DNA of 64,000 nucleotides from Euborellia annulipes (taxonomy: Eukaryota; Arthropoda; Insecta; Dermaptera; Anisolabididae). The position numbers were made by a program, and so were the translations under genes. Position 1 is the first letter of the stretch. Each line of letters begins with the position of its first letter. Positions 57,385 through 64,000 of the stretch are shown here, in pieces. Below the pieces are notes generated by a model that had not been told where the DNA came from, searched no databases, and saw only the letters and a program-made list of their open reading frames with translations. The stretch lies in the NCBI GenBank assembly GCA_023213315.1, contig JAKCPI010006028.1, forward strand, positions 1-64,000. The letters run 5' to 3'.

Positions 57385-58165
57385 ATTAATCAGTAAGAGA
57401 AAGTAAAAAAAATCTGTTGTGATTGAACTTTCGATTATCGAAATTATATAATGTGCTGTCACACCAGATTTTTTTGTTTCGAGATATATTTAGTTTCTCA
57501 TAGCACCTTAGTTCCTAACTTGAGTTTTATAAGTAAAAAAAGTCAATTGATTCAAAATTTCCATAGGCTCTGTGTATTTAATTGTTGACTGCTTGAAATA
57601 AACTATGATTATCTTTCAAAATTTTAATCTCATATTTGGATATTTTATACACAATATAGAATCCTAAATAAATACAAAATTTCATAAGAATAGGAAAATT
57701 TTTTTTTAAATGTGTAAAAAGTTTCAAAGGGGACTCTCCCTTTTGAATCGAAATTAACATGCAAATCCCCATAGGGATTTAACATTGGCACTATGGAAGG
57801 AAGATGAATTTTAAAAAATCTGAAATACTACATCAGTAAAATGTATTTCAAACAATTTTTAGGGCAAAATGAGAATATACTTTTAAAGGTGATCTAAAAA
57901 ATAATTGATTTATGAATTTTAATCAAAATTGTTATAACCAATTTTGATAAAATCGAAATAAACTGAAAAAGTACTACAGTAAAGTACTAGTACTTTCTGG
58001 CCAATTTTGTTCAAAAACTTATTTTAACTGTTGGGGAAGTTACCTAACTTAAATATAAAATTTCAACCAGGTAGCTCACCGAGGGGACGTCAAAATATCA
58101 AAATCTGGACATCGAATTTTTGACGTGATCGCAATACATATAGGTCTATAGGTAATAAAAAGTAA
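57385..58165 (-). repeat. Long repeat copy with diverged hairpin
   Basis: GTAAGAGAAAGTA tip, hairpin remnant 57415-57470, then the accessory block (TTTCATAAGAATAGG, TCCCCATAGGGATTTAAC) and shared blocks to AATACATATAGG. Confidence 0.78.
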
Positions 58166-58544
58166 AAATTCATTTATTTAATCTCAAAGTCGGTTTTTGA
58201 ATTAAATAAATTTGTGATAATATTCTAATCACGTATAATAAATCTTTCGTATGGTAATTATTTTTTTTTTTTATCAAAGAGTTTCTATAATTTCATACTA
58301 ATTGTCTGATTTGATTTCGCAGACTGGGAGTCGGCACTTTGCCATTAAAAAAACAACTAACGGTTTATTTTAATTTGTTTTCATCTCTTGTGCATAAAAA
58401 AAAATAATTTCCTACAGGTGGGAAATAATAATAAATATCAATTTGAATATTAGTAAAATTAATTAATTTATTTGTCATTCTCTATATTTTTTTCTCAGAC
58501 TCCCCGACTCCCGGGGATTTGATTCACAAACAAAGATATTTATT

Positions 58545-58905
58545 TATTTTTTTCGATTTTCTCAAAATTCGCTCCAGCGATTTTGAATAAAATTCAAAAG
58601 TCAATTATTTTTTGATGCTCTTTAAAATGTATATTCTCATTTTGCCATTGAAATCTTCAGAACACCACTTTACTCTTGTATTTATAGGAAAGATAGGAGA
58701 AATGGTTGCCATGGTAACAAAATATAAATATTTTCCCATACTTAATAAATTTTACATCTTGATATTCGAATGTACAGTACTGTTAGAAACTAAATATATG
58801 TCGACACGAAAAGTCTGGTGTGACAAGCACAAAACACAACTTTCTCTTGGCGAAGGGTAAGAGAAAGTTGTGTGCTGTGCGACTAGTCACACCAGATTTA
58901 AAAAA
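58545..58905 (+). repeat. Long repeat copy, hairpin at 58812-58900
   Basis: TTCGATTTTCTCAAAATTCG through TTGCCATGGTAACAAAATAT to a well-preserved hairpin (GGTGTGACAAGCACAAAACA arm, CTGTGCGACTAGTCACACC arm). The two plus-strand open frames here are repeat-derived. Confidence 0.85.
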
Positions 58906-59334
58906 AATAAACCTTCATTTCAAAATGTTTCATATTGTAAAAATTAAATATTTTGATATTTATTTACTCACATTTTCAAAAAAGGGAATTTATCCCAGCC
59001 TGTGATTCGCTCGAATTAGTTGACCACCAAAAATACTCGAATATATGAATCTAATTAGCTGACTTCCTAGAGGCAGGGTTTCGCTTCCCGTTCCAGCCAA
59101 TAAAAATGTATTTCAAGACCTAAAACAAAAAAAAATTAATTTAATTAACTTTTCATTTTCGTTCTATTTTATTAATTATTAATTAATTGAGTTTCTTTAA
59201 ATTTGATTGATAATTTCATATTTTTTTTTTAAGTTTATTATTATTATTATATCACGCGTATTGTCAAAAGTAAAAAAAAAGAGTCAAGTTGTTGACTTTT
59301 CCCACTCTCAATTTTCTTAATTAAAAAAATATTT

Positions 59335-59440
59335 GTCGAGGTGGTTGGTTTAATTTCGTTTTGCGCATTGGCCCTCGAAGAGTCGAGTTTTCGAACTCCT
59401 CCGGGTCATCTGGCTAAATCTATTATGACGTCATAACAAT
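59335..59440 (+). other. tRNA-like remnant and TGACGTCA palindrome
   Basis: GAGGTGGTTGGTTTAAT and GTTTTCGAACTCC have A- and B-box character, suggesting a SINE head. At 59423-59436 TTATGACGTCATAA is a perfect 14-bp palindrome centred on the CRE/ATF site. No adjacent exon or TATA box is identified. Confidence 0.28.
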
Positions 59441-59624
59441 GTGTCACTGGGGTGCCTTATCTCCAGAAAACAGACAGAGCCCTAAACCCTCCAACCCTCC
59501 GCCACAGACATAGCCTGTCCGGAATTCCTCGCGGATTCAGATAATTAATTTTCGTTGATTTAGAGAAATTTTACTTATCCAAACAAGTGCATGTAACTTT
59601 ATCTTGCCAAAATAAAAATCTCTT

Positions 59625-60715
59625 ACCATATATATGAAATATATAGAGAGAGAAAGTATTGCGATCATGTCAAAAATTTGAAATTTAATGGAAATACATG
59701 TTTTGAGGTCCCCTGAGTCCAAAGAACTTCGAGGTTGAAATTTTATATTTAAGTTAGGCACTCTCCTAAGCTTTGAAACAAAATTGGCCAAAAAGTACTA
59801 ATACTTTACTGATGTACTTTTTCACTTTTTTTTCGATTTTCTCAAAATTCGCTCAAACGATTTTGATTAAAATTCAAAAATCAATTATTTTTTAGATGCT
59901 CTTTAAAATGTATATTCTCATTTTGCTCTTGAAATTTTTTGAAGCACACTTTACTCTTGTACTTCAGAAGAAAGATAGGAGAAATGGTTGCCATGGTGAC
60001 AAAATATACATCTTTTTCTTTTTAGATTAAAATGCATATAAATCAACTATTTTTTAGATGCTTTTTAAATAAAAGTATATCAATAAAATATTTTCCGAAA
60101 ATTGTTTGATTTACTGAAGTACTTTTTCAGTTTATTTCGATTTTCCCAAAATTCGCTTTAACGATTTTGATTAAAATTCATAAATCAATTATTTTTTATA
60201 TGCCCTTTAAAAAGGATATCAGTAAAATATTTCCTGAAAATTGTTTGAATTACACTTTACTGATGTAGTATTTCAGATTTTTCAAATTCATTTTCTGGCT
60301 CTTCCTTCCCTAGAGCCAATATTAGCCCAAGGGGAGTGTTAATTTAGATTCAAAAGGGTCCCCCTTTGGAATTTTTACACATTTTAAAATTTTTTTTCCA
60401 ATTCTTATGAAATTTTGTATTTATTTAGGATTCTCTATTGTGTATAAAATATCCAAATATGAGATTAAAATTTTGAAAAATATCCATAGTTTATTTCAAG
60501 CCGTCAACATTTAAAATACACAGAGCCTATGGTAATTTTGAAACAATTGACTTTTTTTAGTTTTATTTACTTATGAAATGTAAGTGGTCAAGTTAAGCCT
60601 GGGAAAGTAAATATATCTGGACACAAAAAATTTGGTGTGTCAAGTCCGGTGTACAACTTTCTCATAAGGGTAAGAGAAAGTTGTGTGCTGTGCGCCAGTC
60701 ACACCAGATTTTTTA
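59625..60715 (+). repeat. Long repeat, internally duplicated, hairpin at 60622-60710
   Basis: Begins at GAGAGAAAGTATTGCG. The TTCGATTTTCTC...TCAATTATTTTTTAGATGC block occurs at 59830-59900 and again at 60135-60205. The accessory block at 60260-60560 also occurs at 38380-38640 and 57540-57850. Confidence 0.82.
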
Positions 60716-60719
60716 TTAA

Positions 60720-61900
60720 TAAAAAAAATTTCATATAAGCAGCTGGATCTTTTTCGCTCGTGTTTTTATTTCGTTTAATATTTACTTATTTTATGATTTC
60801 AAGCCAATCTTTTCCGCACGAATTAATTAAAGATAAATTTCATCTTTTCTCTCGTCGGATGATATTTAATGAGGAATATTTCAGTGTTGTTGCAGTATTT
60901 TATTATATTTTTTTTTTTTTGCAAGTGGAGCAGATTCATCTATTAATCGAATTTCAAAACAAAGGAAAAAAAAAATGAAAATTCGATTTCAAGCAGGAAG
61001 TATTTTGATATCTTTGCAAAACTTCTCTCTTTGTTTAGCTTCGTCCTTTAGCTTTTATTTCTCTTTTTTTTTATTCGTCAGGTCATAAGATTGCTTCGAT
61101 CATGTTTTTTTTTCATCTATCCTTTATTTAATTAGAATTAAACTCAAAAAGCGATATTATTCTAGAAATAATTTGTATATATTAATAAAATTAATTATAA
61201 AAATAATCTGATCAGGCTTCCAGGATTAAAAAAGTGTGTGTCACATTTCATTATTTTTTTTTTTTAATAATTAGATCTTGCTCGGGAGAAAATGTATTAT
61301 TCAAAAAATTGTTTTTGAAATAAATAAATGAAATTTTGTGTATTTTATCGTGTAATTTTATTACAATACACATTACTACTTGTGAAAGAATAAAAAAACC
61401 CCAAAACATTGTTAAAAAAAATGTGTTAGTTATTTCAAGAGGGTGGAGTTCAAAAAAAAAAAATTTCGAGTAACTCGTATTCACCAAGTATTAATGACTA
61501 CCTAGGTGTTAATAATTAGGTATAAATCATGGCGTGCATAAATTCATTCGTTTTTCCTTGATGGAAATAATAATACTAGATCCACAAATCCACAAGGAGA
61601 GGGTAAGGACCGCCTTGAATTTTTTTTTTTTTTTTTTTGTAAAAAGTCCGCCGGCCGCGAAAGCGTGGAGGTCCCGGGGACGCAATAACTTTTGTCCGAA
61701 ACGTCTTCTTCGTCATTTGGCATACAAAGGCTTTCTTTTCTTTGCTGCTCCTGTACTTGCGCTTCCCCAAATCTTTGAATTTTATTTAAAGCGTGATTTT
61801 CTTTTCATAGTGGAGAATTTTTTGCAGAAACCATTTTCCAAGAAAAACAATTGTTTTCTCGATCCGCCCCTGACTTTACATTCACTGAGTTCTGGATTCA
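60720..61900. other. No gene called
   Basis: Several short frames exist but none has a motif. 61655-61700 repeats CGCGAAAGCGTGGAGGTC from 49415 and continues into GTCCGAAACGTC, which lacks a CUGANGA partner. Confidence 0.4.
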
Positions 61901-61986
61901 GGCAAGCGAACAAATTTATGGATTAGTAAAGGAAGTATGGAAGCAGAAGAAAGAAAAATCCCTGAATGCTTTACAGATCAGCTGGA

Positions 61987-62021
61987 GACGTTTCGGTCCA
62001 TTTATTATGAACCATCCTCAG
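61987..62021 (-). ncRNA. Hammerhead-like core, left arm
   Basis: Minus strand: CUGAGGA, extra U, GGUUCAU-aauaa-AUGGACC (7-bp stem II with one G-U), GAAACGUC. Same core as 62744-62778. Confidence 0.42.
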
Positions 62022-62136
62022 TTCATTCTAAAAAATATACATATAAATTTATAAAGTTGTTTTTTTACTTAACTTAATCGTGTTTATAAATATTTACATG
62101 TGGTGTATATTTGCTGAGACTTAGTCAGGTAATATA

Positions 62137-62424
62137 TGGACCCTATTACGCATTAGTGTGTCAAGCGCCAGCTACCGAGTTTTGAGAAAATTAACATTAA
62201 AGTTTTTTTGTTTTCATTGGATTATAGATAATTTTTGTTGTCAATTGTGCAAGTAACATTAAATATAAATTTTTTTAGGACATATTTCATAAAAAATACT
62301 ATTAATTATAGCATTTGCAACAATATTCCGTGCTTAACTCTATAGCATTTGAAACAATATTCCGTGCTTAACTCAATTTTTAATTTTTTTTGGCGCATGA
62401 CACACTAATGCATAACAAGGTCCA
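62137..62424. mobile_element. MITE with TA duplication and preserved empty site
   Basis: Ends TGGACC and GGTCCA, with inner complementarity CATTAGTGTGTCA / TGACACACTAATG, flanked by TA on both sides. The opposite palindrome arm reads AATATATAATATAC without the insert, which proves the insertion point and the TA duplication. Its interior holds a roughly 34-bp tandem doublet (62307-62373). Confidence 0.9.
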
Positions 62425-62743
62425 TATAATATACATCATTTGTTTAATAGAATACTATCGTATATATATAAATATATAATGAAATTTAGGCTTTTAGGAA
62501 TATAATGGTTACTTATGCGAGTTTCAAATATATCTTTAAGTCTAAATTAACATTTCGCATTTAAGTAAAACTGACTAGGTCATTGTACAAAAATTATTTT
62601 ATTATATTATATACATATACGATAGTATTCTATTTAACAAATGATGTATATTATATATTACCTGACTAACTCTGAGCCAATATACACCAATTGTAAATAT
62701 TTAAAAACAAGATTAAGATGTTTTTTTTACTCAACTTAATGGA

Positions 62744-62778
62744 CTGAGGATGGTTCATAATAAATGGACCGAAACGTC
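62744..62778 (+). ncRNA. Hammerhead-like core, right arm
   Basis: UGGA before CUGAGGA pairs with UCCA after GAAACGUC, and CAAC/GUUG extends helix I past a bulge. Stem II as in the left arm. Confidence 0.45.
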
Positions 62779-62889
62779 TCCAGTTGATTGGTAAAGCATT
62801 CAGAGAATTTTCTTTTTTGGCTGTCTCTGCTACCATACTTCCTTTACTAAAGATACACAGTCACAACTTACATCTCAAAATTTATGAAT

Positions 62890-63090
62890 TTAATAAATTT
62901 CAGATTCTTTTTTTTTTATTTTATTCGTAAATTTTTTTTTTCCCTGAGCCTTGGATTTTTATTGCGAAAATGGATACTGGCAAGTGTTGTAGCTGCTCTA
63001 TTAGAGATGCTGGAGGACAAGCTCGGTTTGGCGGTAACATATTGCCCCGGTGGGAGGTTATTCATAAAACGATCCATCTTCACCCTGACG
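62890..63090 (-). other. Minus-strand open frame, possible exon
   Basis: From about 63073 the minus strand reads MDRFMNNLPPGQYVTAK and KPSLSSSISNRAATTLAS without stops, in balanced composition, until an A-run. A GTAAGT donor is near 62870, but no convincing acceptor is seen. The plus-strand frame here is hydrophobic and less convincing. Confidence 0.25.
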
Positions 63091-63977
63091 TCTTATTTAT
63101 TCTACAAAACTACACATATTTTTATTCTCTCTTGAAGTGAAAACGCTCTGCGATGGACATTTATATCGAAATCATTTTATAAAATGCAGTGGAGTATAAT
63201 AAATAATACTCCCTCCACTCGACGAGAGAGTAATTACCATAATTTCAAATAAAAATTTAATATTTTTTTATTTTAATTTTGTTTTCTTTCTAGAAACATT
63301 TCAAATGCTATTATTATCTTTTTTATTTAATGTCCCCTATATATAGGGTGAATGGAATTTCTGAACAAGGGCGAAACCGCTCCCCACTCTATTCTTTACA
63401 GACAGCCCAATGGCAAGCAGATTTTCAATTATCGGTCAAATAAAAAAAAAAAAAAAGAAAAATCCTTTTTTAGCCAAGAAGCGGGTCGATGCATCTTATG
63501 TTTGGTTCTAATGAGAGCAGAGGTGGTTACAGACAAACCAATAGCAGACTTTTAGTTTAGTAGAAAGTATTGACTATCCGTCAATTAGATGTATTAGCCA
63601 TTCTTCAGAATAATTAATTCAATAGAAAATGAAATTAACATCGCGCAATATTCATTAATATTTTATAAATAAAAATCATTTTGATTAACTCTAATAGTTG
63701 CTGGTTGTCAAACAACACCTTATTGACCACCAGTCAATATATATTAATATAAAGAAATTTCATAGATGAGTTTGTGTATTGAAAGTAAGAGCAGAGGGTG
63801 GGGGGGGTAATCTGGTGTGACTGGTCGCACAACAATATTTAAGTATTAAATTTTTAAAATATTACATTCAAAATAATTTTTTTTTTTAATCTCGGGGGGG
63901 GGGGGGGGGGCAAAAAGCGCAAAAAATTCCAGAAAATTCAGAATTTGCCCGTTAGAAAGTATTGAGTTTTGTCACGT

Positions 63978-64000
63978 CGAAGGCGGGCTAAGCGGCTAGT
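63978..64000 (+). mobile_element. Helitron 3' end
   Basis: CGAAGGCGGGCTAAGCGG followed by CTAG and T at the window edge matches the termini at 44316 and 30266. The 5' end is not identified; a hairpin-repeat stump (GGTGTGACTGGTCGCAC) and a long G-run lie upstream. Confidence 0.4.

Larger units (their letters stand above)
61923..62850. repeat. Long palindrome with two hammerhead-like cores
   Basis: Left arm TTAGTAAAGGAAGTATGG ... GAGACGTTTCGGTCC ... CAGGTAATATA pairs with right arm TATATTACCTG ... GGACCGAAACGTCTC ... CCATACTTCCTTTACTAA. Between the arms ATACATCATTTG...ACTATCGTATA pairs with its complement at 62612-62650. The left arm alone is interrupted by the MITE at 62137-62424. Confidence 0.9.

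Noticed and set aside
61680..61705. GTCCGAAACGTC as another ribozyme core
   Set aside because: No CUGANGA at the required place and no helix I.
1..64000. CRISPR arrays, rRNA genes, viral gene clusters
   Set aside because: No regularly spaced repeat array, no rRNA core sequence and no capsid or polymerase set of a virus was seen on either strand.

Overview
The window reads as AT-rich nuclear DNA from an invertebrate animal, most likely an arthropod, though the sequence does not fix the species. Reasons: very high AT content with long homopolymer runs, GT/AG-flanked exon-like islands with pyrimidine-tract acceptors, tRNA-derived SINEs, LINE relics, Helitrons, hAT, piggyBac-like and Tc1/mariner-type nonautonomous elements, and long foldback repeats. 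There is no bacterial gene organisation, no CRISPR array and no intact long protein-coding gene.

Layout. (1) About 1-15.8 kb holds a crowded series of short exon-like islands, all on the minus strand. Many are paralogous to each other and fall into at least five exon families. One carries a 39-bp minisatellite that is an expansion of part of its own exon family. Some exons join in frame on paper (13.54 -> 9.85 -> 3.48 -> 1.72 -> 0.6 kb). More minus-strand islands without obvious paralogues lie at 29.5, 36.8, 43.5 and 50.8 kb. They may belong to one long, intron-rich transcription unit running right to left, or to several. (2) The spaces between islands are mostly repeats: at least a dozen copies of an element with a TACTTTCTCT end and a roughly 95-nt internal hairpin, at least ten hAT-type elements (eight with exact 8-bp target duplications), Helitrons at 43.8-44.3 kb and 30.3-31.05 kb, and SINEs and LINE fragments. 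(3) At 8.6, 20.2, 27.1-27.3, 38.1, 52.9-53.1, 54.8 and 62.0-62.8 kb there are hammerhead-ribozyme-like cores, CUGANGA - stem - GAAAC - GUH, mostly inside foldback repeats. Several have a helix I, and one shows a compensatory change in the minimal stem III.

How it fits together. The only plausible host genes are the minus-strand exons. Everything else is mobile or repeat-derived and appears to have enlarged the introns, often by nested insertion (SINE in hAT in Helitron at 30.3-31.05 kb; piggyBac-like in hAT at 41.5-42.1 kb; a TA-flanked MITE in one arm of a palindrome at 62.1 kb, whose other arm keeps the empty site). All splice sites, frames and ribozyme folds were read by eye and not tested by software or transcript data.
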